DNA of 64,000 bases from Methanospirillum lacunae. Its GTDB lineage: Archaea > Halobacteriota > Methanomicrobia > Methanomicrobiales > Methanospirillaceae. The stretch lies in the NCBI RefSeq assembly GCF_046195335.1, contig NZ_CP176093.1. The stretch is one strand, 5' to 3'. The stretch's first letter is position 1, and every line of letters begins with the position of its first letter. Of this stretch, positions 45,015 through 54,755 are shown in pieces. Made by a program: the position numbers and the translations under genes. The notes under the pieces were generated by a model. That model was given only the letters and a program-made list of their open reading frames with translations. It was not told where the DNA came from and did not search any database.

Positions 45015-46379
45015 TCACATATGGAAGAGGTATGGGAGAGTAAGCATTGCAACCATCAGAATGAGAATCAGGCTGCTCACAGTTCCCACAATCTGAGATC
45101 CATACCGGGAGAGCCCGCGTCTGGCCAGCAGGCGTTCGGTTGCTTCTTTAAAGATAAGTCCACCATCAAGTGGGAGCATCGGCAGGGCATTAAAGAGGCC
45201 GGCTGCCAGATTGATGAACCCTGACCAGAAGAGCAGATGAATAATCTGCCAGTACAGCGGGAAAGGCTCGGTGTAATAACTCGTGTCTTCAACATCAAAT
45301 CCCAGAATCCGAAGCTGCTGACCTTCGTACCCGGGAATAAATGGTAGTGACAAAAGCATCAGAAATCCGGTTGGTGAGAGGAACCGCTGTGTTGTCTGAA
45401 TGACACCTTGTCCATTATAATAGTATACGCCCATGAATCCAGACTCACGGACACCAAGATCAGCCGGCCAGGTGGACAAATTTAATTCATGTTCTGATAT
45501 TGTCCCGTTCTTCTCAAACCCAACCATAATATGAGTTCCAGGGATAGTCTCGTTGAGCAGTGAGGCCACCTCTGCGGTATTATGGACAGGAGAGTCATTG
45601 ATGGTTTTGATGACTGAAGGTACCGGGATACCGGCAGATGCTGCAGGGTAGTCCTTGTAAAATCCGACCACGATTGGTTCAGTACTGGGCACAGCCCAAC
45701 CTATCATACCAATCATAAGGACAAAACAAAGTACCCCGATAACCATATTATTCATAATCCCGGCGCCATACATCCTCATCTTTGGCCAGGATTCTGACTT
45801 GTTCACCTCCTCTTCATCAGGTTCCACGAATGCACCGATGGGGATCACAAAAAAGAGAACACCCATGGCTTTGACCTTGATCTTCTCTACCCGACACAGG
45901 ATTGCATGACCAAACTCATGGATCACAAGGGTGAGGATAAAGGCAAACCAGACTGCAAACGTGGACGGAACAAACTCATTCAGACCAGGGATGAGAAAGA
46001 GATTTTGTGGTTTGTTAATTGCAGTTGGTTCAGGTTTCAGGGCAACAGTGAGGTGGACCGAGAGAAGTATCATGGCCACCATCAATATCGAGACAATGAT
46101 GACCATGAAAACACCAATGGTTCCATATATCCGCAGTCCACGGCTATACTTCTTGAACCAGTCAAAGAAGGTGACACTTTCGGTCTTCAAGGCAAGAATC
46201 GGGCCATAGAATGTAATATGGGATGCAAGGGCGGATTTCTCTCCAGAAGGCTCCGGCTCCTCACCAGAAGTGGTATCAGTGCGGGGTGAAGGGAGATAGG
46301 TTTTGATGATAGCAACCAATGCCAGGTAAATGACAATGACCACCAGAGCGACAAGATACCAGTCCATAGATGTGTACAC
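45015..46379 (-). CDS. Site-2 protease family membrane metalloprotease (M50) with PDZ domain
   Basis: 454 residues. Zinc motif HEFGH in FILTLVIHEFGHAIL near residue 155, and the third ligand region in LPMLPLDGGLIFKE near residue 405, both inside membrane helices. A PDZ-like domain lies between (IPVPSVIKTINDSPVHNTAE). N-terminal helix plus three or more others. S2P enzymes cut membrane-embedded regulators; the substrate is unknown. Downstream of rnhB by 36 bases. Confidence 0.9.
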   Translation of the reverse strand: MYTSMDWYLVALVVIVIYLALVAIIKTYLPSPRTDTTSGEEPEPSGEKSALASHITFYGPILALKTESVTFFDWFKKYSRGLRIYGTIGVFMVIIVSILMVAMILLSVHLTVALKPEPTAINKPQNLFLIPGLNEFVPSTFAVWFAFILTLVIHEFGHAILCRVEKIKVKAMGVLFFVIPIGAFVEPDEEEVNKSESWPKMRMYGAGIMNNMVIGVLCFVLMIGMIGWAVPSTEPIVVGFYKDYPAASAGIPVPSVIKTINDSPVHNTAEVASLLNETIPGTHIMVGFEKNGTISEHELNLSTWPADLGVRESGFMGVYYYNGQGVIQTTQRFLSPTGFLMLLSLPFIPGYEGQQLRILGFDVEDTSYYTEPFPLYWQIIHLLFWSGFINLAAGLFNALPMLPLDGGLIFKEATERLLARRGLSRYGSQIVGTVSSLILILMVAMLTLPYLFHM

Positions 46380-46414
46380 ATTGAACTTGTGCAGTAAAAG
46401 AACAGACTGCCATA

Positions 46415-47104
46415 TCAGAAGAGTTTCTTCTGCCCGGTATTATTCATCAGGTTCTTTACAGTGGCCCAGCTCCTCCGTGCGATTGGCGGGGGGGAGCCGT
46501 GTTCCTTGATGTACCTGGTTAAAAATCCAATCGTCACCGGATCTGCCGGATACCCGCTCCCAATCTCCCCGTACTCCTCTTTATAGGAATCGACCAGTCC
46601 GTCGCGGATTACCTTGGCCACGATAGATGCTGCCGAAACTGCAGGACAGGTACGATCAGCTTTGTGTTTTGCGATCACCTGACAGGGTTTTCCGATGTAA
46701 CCGGCAACGGTCCTTCCGTACCGGTCCTCATTCACATCACAGGCGTCAAGCCAGGCAACCGGACAGTCGAGTGTTGCAACCACTTCAGCATGAGCTCGTG
46801 CCGTTATGGTGTTCATGGTCATTTCTGATCTCAGGGTGTCAATATCTGATGCTGTTCTGATGACCACAGCATAGGGAAATTCTTTTTTTATGAGTTCAAA
46901 CAAGGCCTCACGACGCTTCGCTGTCAGAACTTTGGAATCCATCACTCCTAATCCGGCAAGCTCATCAAGGTTTGAACAGGCGACCCCGGCAACCACCATA
47001 GGCCCAATCACAGGTCCTTTGCCTGCCTCATCCACCCCACAAATGTTCCTGACTCGCGTACCAGTTCTTTCAGGATTATTGAACGCGGACATATTCTGGT
47101 GCAT
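46415..47104 (-). CDS. rnhB: Ribonuclease HII
   Basis: 229 residues. Active-site Asp-Glu in CGVDEAGKGPVIGPM, further acids in WLDACDVNE, and KADRTCPAVSAASIVAKVIRD as the helical block. Removes RNA from RNA-DNA hybrids and single ribonucleotides. The start could be ATG 47104 or 47092; the conserved domain begins near residue 22. Confidence 0.94.
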   Translation of the reverse strand: MHQNMSAFNNPERTGTRVRNICGVDEAGKGPVIGPMVVAGVACSNLDELAGLGVMDSKVLTAKRREALFELIKKEFPYAVVIRTASDIDTLRSEMTMNTITARAHAEVVATLDCPVAWLDACDVNEDRYGRTVAGYIGKPCQVIAKHKADRTCPAVSAASIVAKVIRDGLVDSYKEEYGEIGSGYPADPVTIGFLTRYIKEHGSPPPIARRSWATVKNLMNNTGQKKLF

Positions 47105-47216
47105 GCATGTGTGGGCCGGAGATTTATATCGGCTACTCTACACATCAAAAGAAATGATCAGATCAGACCTTTTATTATTAATATAAGCGAATATTTCCCA
47201 CAGCAGAAAAAAACCG

Positions 47217-50200
47217 ATGATACAGAAGTTTTTAGATTTTCGGTTACGGGAGCAGAAAACTCCTTTCCGAACGTTAGGTTCTCTTCCGAATATTCAAACC
47301 AGTGGGATCAGAGCGCAGATCCTGTTTACACTACTGGTATTAGCCCTACTGGCAGGTCAGTCAGGTGCTGAAGCACCTGCAGACGGACCTGCATCATGTA
47401 TGGTACTGGTCACCAGTACCGAGGGAGGATCTGTAAACCCTTTCGGTGCTACAACTGTTCCATCAGGATCTGACATAACATTTATAATCACACCCCAGCC
47501 CGGGTTTGAGATAGATCATGTCATGGTGGATCAGATTGACAAGGGTTCAATCCCTACATTCACCATCTCCCCGGTTACGCATGATATTGCAGTTCACGTT
47601 ATCTTCGGACCCGTGAGCCGGAGCACTGTTCATTCTCCTGAACCTACCGGGACACCATGCGTAATTCAGACAACACCACAACCAACACCATATCGCGGCG
47701 CTGTAAAGCCAGAACCAATACAACAACCATCACAACAGCAGGAATCCTCTTCACAGGTTATTACCGTAGGCAGAACCGGGGCTGATTTTACCAGGATACA
47801 GGATGCAATCGATAGCGCATCACCAGGAAAAACCGTTCGGATAGATCCAGGCACATACGAAGAACAGGTTATCATCACCAAACCCCTCACTCTCACCGGG
47901 AAAGAAGGTGAAGAAAGACCTCTCATCTCTGCAGGAGAGAACGGTTCTGCTCTTTTAATCACCGTCAGCCAGGTGTCGTTAAACAGGCTGCAGATTACTG
48001 ATGCCAGAAAGGATGAAAACGATCTCATAACAGCTGTGTCAGCAACAGGTATCAGGAATCTAACCCTTGAGCAATGTGAGATCTCCAGGTCACAGAACGG
48101 TCTGATTGTAAGCGGTAGCGAAAATGTTACAATTACCGCGTGTAACATCACAAATATCAGCAGAAACGGAATCAGTCTTATCACTAGCAACGACATCCGG
48201 ATTTCACAGACCAGAGTTTCAGAATGTAAAACTGACCTTATAGGAGAGAACCTGACCGGTCTTTTCATGCAGAGAACACAGATCAATGACGCAGAAGAGA
48301 GAGGAGTTTTCTTTGACGGGATTGCTGATTCTGAAATCAGAGGAAATATCATTTCAGGAAATTCTAAAGCCCTGCCTGATACTTCACCTCGTCCGGGTGA
48401 TGCTCTCCGGTTAGACAATACCAGGAATGTAACTGTTGCAGAAAACCAGATAGTAAGCAACCTGGGTGTTGGTTTCAGACTTGACAAGCCTGCAAAGATT
48501 ACTGTTACAAACAATACTCTCCGCAATAATGCTGTAGGATTCTCCTGCACCGGAGAAATCACGGAGACGAATACAATAGATCAGTCAAACATTATTGACA
48601 GTCTTCCAATCCTCTATTTCCAAGGAGTATCTGGAAAAACCATCGAGGATCTCTCTCCTGCAACGCTATACCTGGTGAACTGTTCAGACATAACAGTTCG
48701 AAATATCGCGATGGAATCAAGGAACGGGTATGGAATTGTTGCAGAAGGCGGGAGAGATCTTACCATCCAGAATATTTCAGTGGGCAGGAACCTGAATCAG
48801 AATATCCTCATCACAGGGGTTATAGGAGGAACTATTGCAGAAACTACTGTCCACAACTCAAGCAGGTACGGGCTCGGGGTATCTGATTCCAGCAGTATCA
48901 GGATAGTAGGCAGTGAGTTCAGGGACAACGCAATAGGGGTTGCTATCAGAGGGATCTCATCAGGGGTGAACCTTTCTGGAAATTCATTCTCCGGTGATCT
49001 TATCGGATTTCAGATTCAGGACGGATTCAGCAGTTCAGGATTTGGAGATCTTTCCGGTAACCGGATAAACAGATGCAAAACAGGAATTGTTTCTTCCGGA
49101 GGAGGGGCCGGAATGATCAGACAAAACCAGATCAAAGAGGTATCAGATGGGCTGAATCTCTCTGGTTCACAGGATCTTAATGTCAAAGAAAACCAGATTG
49201 AGGCATATAATACCGGGTTATCTCTCGCACAGGGAACCATACATCCATCAACAATAACCAAAAGCAGGGCATCTTTTGGAAACAAGGTGGTTCGAAACAG
49301 TATCACTGCAGAAAAACCCCTGCAGATCAAAGACTCTTCTGAATGGATATATGGTAATACCTTTGTCCTAAACGACTTTAATTCCAGAAACGCCACAACC
49401 GGATTAACCGGATTATCTTCACAGGACAGCGGATCAGATTCAGATGACTCTTGGGGGGGATTTACTCCTGCAAATGTGGACTTTGTAGATTCTGGAAAGA
49501 GTAAGCAGGTTGAGCAGGTAGAAACATCAAACACATGGGATACCGGCGAGCGGGTCAGGTACATCTACGGAAATTCGACATTCTCAGGTCTTCTCGGAAA
49601 CCACTGGACCAATTACAAAGGAAATGAGATTGCAGCCAGCGGAGTCGGAGACACACCATATACAATAAATACAGACAATGTCGACAAATATCCATTAACC
49701 GGACTACAGAACCAGTACCAGACTGAAGGAGGTGGATATCCACTGGATCTTAAATCAGGGTGGAATCTTATATCCACACCATCAGACCTGGCTTCAGGCC
49801 ATAATACCGCATTGATATTTAGCGATGTCAATTCAGGGGGACATAGTATGTACTCATTTGCCAATGGATCCTGGACAGTAGTAAAAGCAAATGATATCAT
49901 CCAGCCATTACATGGGTTCTGGATCTATGCCACAGATGCCACAACTGTGCCTCTGATCTTTGATCCCGGGACTGTCCCAACACCGGTGCACCTGATGAAA
50001 GGATGGAATGCTATCGGGTTCCCTGGAATACAGGCGTCAACAGCCGGTGATGCTTTGCGTTCCCTGGACAAATCCTGGTCATACGTGATGGGATATAATG
50101 CAACAAGCCAGAAATATGATCCTCCAATATTCAGAGACGGAGGAGAAACAGCAATAATGTATCCATCACGCGGGTACTGGATCCATCTGGAAGAAGAAGC

Positions 50201-50225
50201 AGATCTGCAACCAGTAACCGGATGA
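47217..50225 (+). CDS. Large secreted NosD-type parallel beta-helix protein
   Basis: 1002 residues. Signal segment (ILFTLLVLALLAGQSGA, residues ~35-52), an InlB-like module (STEGGSVNPFGATTVPSGSD), a Pro/Gln linker, then a pectate-lyase-like beta-helix from ~175 to ~760 (AVSATGIRNLTLEQCEISRS and many GNxI/NxI turns). The C-terminus holds two 'GWN...G[FY]WI' modules (KSGWNLISTPSDLAS, MKGWNAIGFPGI). CASH/NosD helices bind carbohydrate or metal; this is probably an adhesive surface protein. A TATA-like TTAATATAAG at 47177-47186 suggests a nearly leaderless mRNA. Confidence 0.85.
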   Translation: MIQKFLDFRLREQKTPFRTLGSLPNIQTSGIRAQILFTLLVLALLAGQSGAEAPADGPASCMVLVTSTEGGSVNPFGATTVPSGSDITFIITPQPGFEIDHVMVDQIDKGSIPTFTISPVTHDIAVHVIFGPVSRSTVHSPEPTGTPCVIQTTPQPTPYRGAVKPEPIQQPSQQQESSSQVITVGRTGADFTRIQDAIDSASPGKTVRIDPGTYEEQVIITKPLTLTGKEGEERPLISAGENGSALLITVSQVSLNRLQITDARKDENDLITAVSATGIRNLTLEQCEISRSQNGLIVSGSENVTITACNITNISRNGISLITSNDIRISQTRVSECKTDLIGENLTGLFMQRTQINDAEERGVFFDGIADSEIRGNIISGNSKALPDTSPRPGDALRLDNTRNVTVAENQIVSNLGVGFRLDKPAKITVTNNTLRNNAVGFSCTGEITETNTIDQSNIIDSLPILYFQGVSGKTIEDLSPATLYLVNCSDITVRNIAMESRNGYGIVAEGGRDLTIQNISVGRNLNQNILITGVIGGTIAETTVHNSSRYGLGVSDSSSIRIVGSEFRDNAIGVAIRGISSGVNLSGNSFSGDLIGFQIQDGFSSSGFGDLSGNRINRCKTGIVSSGGGAGMIRQNQIKEVSDGLNLSGSQDLNVKENQIEAYNTGLSLAQGTIHPSTITKSRASFGNKVVRNSITAEKPLQIKDSSEWIYGNTFVLNDFNSRNATTGLTGLSSQDSGSDSDDSWGGFTPANVDFVDSGKSKQVEQVETSNTWDTGERVRYIYGNSTFSGLLGNHWTNYKGNEIAASGVGDTPYTINTDNVDKYPLTGLQNQYQTEGGGYPLDLKSGWNLISTPSDLASGHNTALIFSDVNSGGHSMYSFANGSWTVVKANDIIQPLHGFWIYATDATTVPLIFDPGTVPTPVHLMKGWNAIGFPGIQASTAGDALRSLDKSWSYVMGYNATSQKYDPPIFRDGGETAIMYPSRGYWIHLEEEADLQPVTG

Positions 50226-50234
50226 AAAAAAAGT

Positions 50235-51446
50235 TCAGATAGAGTCTATCAGACTCTTGAGTCCGGCCTTTCCAAGTTTCAGTGCAACCATTGGATTGGC
50301 AGTGATAATATTTTTTACAAGACTCAGGGTATTGAACTCGGTCATGTCCATCTTTGAGACCGAATGGATGATTGCATTCAAGTCATCATCATTCAGTTTA
50401 ACAAAGACCTCTTTTATCTGGTAGTTCCGATCAAGAGCCTTGCCAAGGTATGATGCACGCCAGTCCTGATCATACTTCATGAGGTTCTTCTTGCTGACAT
50501 CACCTTTTGCAACAGCATCTGCACCTACTTCAGCTGCAGACTTTCCGGTGTACAATGCTGCGTATATTCCTCCCCCGGTGATTGGATCAGATACACGTGC
50601 TGCATCACCGACGATCATCAGACCATCGGCAACAGTGCACTCAAGAGGCCTGCAGATCGAGACGCCACCTGCAATCAGTTCAATAATTTTTCCATCAGGG
50701 AAGTGTTTCTGGACAAAGCGATCAAGATAATCTTTCGGTCTTATTCCGGGCTTCCCACCACGGTCTCCGCCGATACCGATTCCCACGTTTGCAGTCTTTT
50801 CACCTTTCGGGAAGATCCAGACATACCCCCCCGGGGCAACCTCATTACCAGTGAAGAACTCGGTTGCATGAGGATCGATATCGATACCGGTCATCAGGTA
50901 CTGGGCACAAGTCTCCATCTCTCTGAGTGGGACCGTCGTATTGATTCCACACCAGCGGGCGAACTTGGACTCAACACCATCCGCTGCTATTGTAAGATCT
51001 GCTTTGACTTCGGTGACGGTTCCATTGTATTCGAGGAGGGCACCTTTAACGGCGCCGTTCTCCATCACTGGTGAGCAGGCACGGGTCTTGACCATAATGT
51101 CTGAGCCAGCTGCAGCAGCCTGCCAGACAAGTTCGCGATCAAACACCTTACGGTTGAGAACATACCCGACTTCTGAACCTGCCTTCGCTGGATTAAGTTC
51201 CATTGAGAAACCGTCCGGGGCAATCAGGTGGGCACGTTCAATTTCTGCTGCCACCCACCGCTCATCAGGTTTCATGAACTCGCGAAGCAGTTCCTTGCCA
51301 ACTCCCTCTGCGCACCTGACAGGGGCACCAGGTGCCGGGCGTTTCTCGACCATCAGGACAGATAAGCCCTTTTCCGCCGCGGTTTTCGCTGCATATGCTC
51401 CGCCAGGTCCGCCTCCGATCACAAGCAGATCGTAGGTACTCTTCAT
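50235..51446 (-). CDS. Geranylgeranyl reductase (digeranylgeranylglycerophospholipid reductase)
   Basis: 403 residues, FAD enzyme. N-terminal dinucleotide fold VIGGGPGGAYAAKTA, APVRCAEGVGKEL typical of archaeal GGR, and VGDAARVSDPITGGGIYAAL as the second FAD motif. It saturates the isoprenoid chains of archaeal lipids. Its ATG overlaps the stop of a 57-residue ferredoxin gene, known in Methanosarcina acetivorans to supply electrons to GGR. Confidence 0.93.
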   Translation of the reverse strand: MKSTYDLLVIGGGPGGAYAAKTAAEKGLSVLMVEKRPAPGAPVRCAEGVGKELLREFMKPDERWVAAEIERAHLIAPDGFSMELNPAKAGSEVGYVLNRKVFDRELVWQAAAAGSDIMVKTRACSPVMENGAVKGALLEYNGTVTEVKADLTIAADGVESKFARWCGINTTVPLREMETCAQYLMTGIDIDPHATEFFTGNEVAPGGYVWIFPKGEKTANVGIGIGGDRGGKPGIRPKDYLDRFVQKHFPDGKIIELIAGGVSICRPLECTVADGLMIVGDAARVSDPITGGGIYAALYTGKSAAEVGADAVAKGDVSKKNLMKYDQDWRASYLGKALDRNYQIKEVFVKLNDDDLNAIIHSVSKMDMTEFNTLSLVKNIITANPMVALKLGKAGLKSLIDSI

Positions 51447-51616
51447 TTCTTAACCTCCAGTGCCCCGAGCGGGCATGCACGGACACAGATGCCACAGGTG
51501 ATGCAGGTATTTGCATCAACGTCCAGATAGGCATCTATCAGCTCAAGTGCACCTTCTGGGCAGACTGAAATGCAGCAGCCACAATAGGCACAAATGTCCC
51601 GACGAACGATGATCAT
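51443..51616 (-). CDS. Small 2[4Fe-4S] ferredoxin
   Basis: 57 residues, ATG 51616 behind AAGGA. Two full cluster motifs: CAYCGCCISVCPEGAL and CITCGICVRACPLGAL. Overlaps the geranylgeranyl reductase start by 4 bases (ATGA), so it is translationally coupled and is presumably its electron donor. Upstream, 51617-51737 shows no gene. Confidence 0.93.
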   Translation of the reverse strand: MIIVRRDICAYCGCCISVCPEGALELIDAYLDVDANTCITCGICVRACPLGALEVKK

Positions 51617-51737
51617 TCCTTATGAGGTGGGTGGGAGACTCCTTTAACTATTCTGTGTGCTCTGCGTGACTTCTTAGGAAAAACAGACAGGTCAAACAGA
51701 TTACTTAATCAAAAAAGAGACAGCGCAGGTATTGTAT

Positions 51738-52859
51738 TTACCCGAGAGAGAAGGTCCCGTACTGTCCTCCCCCTCCGGGGTGCAGGACAATCCTTCCCTC
51801 CCGGAACGCCGAGACTGCATCACCAAGTTCCAGGTGGAACTCTCTGATATCGTCGATTGGTGTCTCAGTAAGTATTGATATCTCATCGCCGAATGCGACC
51901 AAACATCTTTGATAGAGATCAGAGCACTTTTTCGTAGTAGGAGAGCACGTTCCAAGAGTCCGCTGAATAATCTCTGCGAGAGGAATAATGTGCAGATATG
52001 GAGGCCTTTGGGTTTCAGGACCCGATGAGAGTTCTTCTGCCCGATCACGAACACCTTTCTTTATTCTGCCTTTATCTATAGGACATTTCCATTTGTGTTC
52101 TTCTGCTTCAGAAAGGGAATACGGAGTAAAACATCGGGTGCATGCAGTCCGGTTATACTTGCCTTCCTCAGGAAAAAACCCTGCATTCATGACAATTGTT
52201 CCGGCTTTGACAGCATCCAGTACTGCCATTGTATCAGGATGGTTTGAGTTGGTCTCTATTCTGGTGAATTCACGCCCGAGTTTTGCAGGTTCGGGACTAT
52301 GAGCATCTGAGTTTGTAAGAAACGGTACACCGGCAAGATCAGCGATCCTGCTTCCGTATCCACTGTCAGCAGAGAGACCAAGTTCAAGGAGATCAATCTG
52401 TTCATCACCATAGCAGGATGCAACCGAGTTGTGTGAGGCGTACAGGGAAGTCCAGGGAGTAAAAGCATGGGCAGGGCCTATCATCCCTCCCAGATCATGA
52501 ACCCGACGAGCAATATCCTCACCCTGAAGTTTCACCTGGGGGCGCCCGTTTTTCTCAACATTTTTGCTAAATGGGATGAGGGCATCTGCAAGATCCCGGG
52601 CAGCATCATAATCTGGGAGTAAAATCAGGTGATGGACTCTGTCTGCTCCTTCAACTTCTGTTGTGGGAACAGCAATCATATCCACTGGCACTGATGTTTT
52701 CTCCCACATTTCTCGCCAGACAGGATGCAGAATATCTCCGGTCCCAATAACAGAGATGCCTTTCAATCGGCATCCGTTAAGGATCGCTTCAGGCAACATC
52801 CGTGCAGAGGATGCCATAGAAAAACAGGAGTGAATATGGAGATCAATATTGAGGAGCAT
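51738..52859 (-). CDS. Endonuclease Q (PHP domain, TIGR00375 family)
   Basis: 373 residues. PHP metal motif DLHIHSCFS at the N-terminus, GTGDILHPVW, GPAHAFTPW, LTNSDAHSPEP. A zinc finger (CTRCF...KCPIDKG) sits near residue 240. This is the EndoQ family, which nicks DNA 5' of uracil, hypoxanthine, xanthine and AP sites in Thermococcales and some methanogens. ATG is 2 bases after the PAC2 stop, tying repair to the information operon. Confidence 0.9.
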   Translation of the reverse strand: MLLNIDLHIHSCFSMASSARMLPEAILNGCRLKGISVIGTGDILHPVWREMWEKTSVPVDMIAVPTTEVEGADRVHHLILLPDYDAARDLADALIPFSKNVEKNGRPQVKLQGEDIARRVHDLGGMIGPAHAFTPWTSLYASHNSVASCYGDEQIDLLELGLSADSGYGSRIADLAGVPFLTNSDAHSPEPAKLGREFTRIETNSNHPDTMAVLDAVKAGTIVMNAGFFPEEGKYNRTACTRCFTPYSLSEAEEHKWKCPIDKGRIKKGVRDRAEELSSGPETQRPPYLHIIPLAEIIQRTLGTCSPTTKKCSDLYQRCLVAFGDEISILTETPIDDIREFHLELGDAVSAFREGRIVLHPGGGGQYGTFSLG

Positions 52860-52861
52860 TC

Positions 52862-53614
52862 TTAGCCGATGTAGGAGAGTTCTTCCTCTGACTTTTTCTC
52901 CTGCTCAAGAAGACGCTGCACGGCAACTTCCATCTCACCTGCACGTTCCTTGAGGTTTGCAGGATCGATTGAAATACCGATAAGCCGTGTCAAAACTTCC
53001 AGAACCAGGGCAGCACTCTTTGGATCAACGAGGTAACCAGATGTCTCTCCCATCAGGCATATTCCTTCGATCTCAAGTGGTGCTGAGAGTCCGAGCATCA
53101 GGCCTGCTGCACCGATAATTCCTCCGCCAGGCTCTCCATCACCGAATACCCCACCCGCTTCAATTACCAGCTGTGAGAGTGACTCTTTATTTACCGCTGT
53201 AATGACCCTGGGAGTCTCTATGAAATGGCCTACCCCGTACCCACCAATTGTGTATATCCTCTTTACCCCAAGTTTGTGGGCTATATCTACATACACCTGA
53301 GAGAGGAGATAATGGCCTTCATTGGAGGTACTCTGAAAGTCACCGATCAGAAAGAGAAACGCCCCTTTTTCTCCTGAACACCGGTACAACTCATTATTAC
53401 AGAGCCTGACCACTCCGTTCTCACCGATGAGGACCTGTGGCGGAAAGTAGATTGAGTGTATTTCAGCAATCTTAACCGCTCCGAGTTCCTGGATCATATG
53501 CTCTGCGACAAGTTTGCCGACATGACCAATTCCCGGAAGTCCTTCGATCAATACAGGAGCGGTCCGGTCTTCGGGCGCTACCGCTTCATCAAAAACCACC
53601 GTGATATCTTCCAT
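52862..53614 (-). CDS. PAC2 / proteasome-assembly-chaperone-like protein
   Basis: 250 residues from ATG 53614, which overlaps the nop10 stop by one base; the longer frame to 53698 reads through nop10. APVLIEGLPGIGHVGKLVAEHMI and IYTIGGYGVGHFIETPRV are PAC2-family blocks, and GLMLGLSAPLEIEGICLMGETSG follows. Archaeal PAC2 proteins resemble proteasome assembly chaperones; the exact client is unknown. The gene order nop10-PAC2 is conserved in euryarchaea. Confidence 0.9.
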   Translation of the reverse strand: MEDITVVFDEAVAPEDRTAPVLIEGLPGIGHVGKLVAEHMIQELGAVKIAEIHSIYFPPQVLIGENGVVRLCNNELYRCSGEKGAFLFLIGDFQSTSNEGHYLLSQVYVDIAHKLGVKRIYTIGGYGVGHFIETPRVITAVNKESLSQLVIEAGGVFGDGEPGGGIIGAAGLMLGLSAPLEIEGICLMGETSGYLVDPKSAALVLEVLTRLIGISIDPANLKERAGEMEVAVQRLLEQEKKSEEELSYIG

Positions 53615-53763
53615 CACCGGGCCATCCTCCGATATGAACCAAGCCGATCCTGCGGGGAATACCGTGCAGGATGCGGAGTAACCGTGGGATGACCACATTG
53701 TGGACAGGTTTCAGAAAGAGTATAGAGGTGGTCAACAGGACATTGCCTGATTCGACCTTTCAT
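53614..53763 (-). CDS. nop10: H/ACA RNP component Nop10
   Basis: 49 residues. MKGRIRQCPVDHLYTLSE, then CPQCG and PTVTPHPARYSPQDRLGSY are hallmark Nop10 segments. It stabilises Cbf5 in the H/ACA pseudouridylation complex. Start overlaps eIF2-alpha stop (ATGA). Confidence 0.95.
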   Translation of the reverse strand: MKGRIRQCPVDHLYTLSETCPQCGHPTVTPHPARYSPQDRLGSYRRMAR

Positions 53764-54554
53764 ACGTGCTTACCAGCTTTTGCCTTCCGGGTAAACCGGC
53801 CTTCCCCGCCGGCACGTTTCATTACCCCGATTGCGGCACTGGAGGCCTTTTCAAGAGACTTCTCTGCTTCCTTATAATTGGGGGCAGATACCTTGATCCG
53901 ATAGTTTGGAGCGCCGAGATAAATAATCTCAACATGCTCATCTTCAGATTTGGGCTCTGCACTGCGGAGAGCACGTCTGATGATATTGACACCGTCCGAC
54001 TTGCTGGATTGCAGGTAGAGATCACCTGAAACCGTTACAGTCGGCAGTTTGACATTCTCTGTTGCTATCTTATACAACGCATCTGCGATTGGAGCATCAA
54101 GACCAAGTTTATCAAGGATTTCACGTCCTTCGAGAACAAAATCCTCAAAGGCTGGGTGAAGGTCTGGATATTCGCGGTACAATGAGTCAGTTATCGCCTG
54201 AACAGCATCTTCACGACCTGCTTCTGCGGCAGCAAACCCGATCCACTTACGTGCCTTGGACTCGTTCTTCCAGATCCTGATCTTTTCACGCCGCTGATGC
54301 TCGTTGACATCCTTAAGGGAGAGATCGATATGGCCTTTCTGCGGATCGACGTTCAGTACTTTGCAGACGACCTTTTGTCCTTCCCTGATGTGGTCTCTGA
54401 TGTACTTAATCCAACCGCGGGCGATCTCAGAGATCGGGATCAACCCTTCCTGATCGTTGTACTCGTCAAGAGTTACAAAGGCCACAAAGTCCTTTACATT
54501 CTTAACAGAACAGACGACCAATTCGCCGGTATCTGGCCACTCTCTCTCCTGCAT
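53760..54554 (-). CDS. eif2a: Translation initiation factor aIF2 subunit alpha
   Basis: 264 residues from ATG 54554; an earlier frame to 54692 overlaps S27e and is not real. S1 domain at the N-terminus (GELVVCSVKNVKDFVAFV, EGLIPISEIARGW), helical middle, and a C-terminal alpha/beta domain ending in a basic tail. With beta and gamma subunits it brings Met-tRNAi to the ribosome. Part of the L44e-S27e-aIF2alpha-Nop10-PAC2 string. Confidence 0.95.
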   Translation of the reverse strand: MQEREWPDTGELVVCSVKNVKDFVAFVTLDEYNDQEGLIPISEIARGWIKYIRDHIREGQKVVCKVLNVDPQKGHIDLSLKDVNEHQRREKIRIWKNESKARKWIGFAAAEAGREDAVQAITDSLYREYPDLHPAFEDFVLEGREILDKLGLDAPIADALYKIATENVKLPTVTVSGDLYLQSSKSDGVNIIRRALRSAEPKSEDEHVEIIYLGAPNYRIKVSAPNYKEAEKSLEKASSAAIGVMKRAGGEGRFTRKAKAGKHV

Positions 54555-54561
54555 TAGGTGC

Positions 54562-54750
54562 TCACTCAAATGCAGATATGATTTCTGCCTTGATATCTGC
54601 TTTTCCACCGGTTGGGGTGGCGAGTACATGACTGCATACGGCACAGGCAACAGTGCTGCTTGCCTTCTCAAAGATGAGCTGCTCGTTCTCACAGTCAGGA
54701 CACTTTACCTTGACAAACCTGCTCCGGTTTTCGCGTTTTGCTTCTACCAT
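54562..54750 (-). CDS. rps27e: 30S ribosomal protein S27e
   Basis: 62 residues from ATG 54750; the longer frame begins inside L44e. Four-cysteine zinc ribbon (CPDC...CAVCSHVL) and SRFVKVKCPDCENEQLIFEK. Follows L44e by 5 bases and precedes aIF2-alpha by 7. Confidence 0.95.
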   Translation of the reverse strand: MVEAKRENRSRFVKVKCPDCENEQLIFEKASSTVACAVCSHVLATPTGGKADIKAEIISAFE

Positions 54751-54755
54751 CTTAC

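Noticed and set aside
47666..48562. Long minus-strand open frame of 298 codons
   Set aside because: It is antisense to the beta-helix gene; composition is low-quality and no motif or ribosome site is present.
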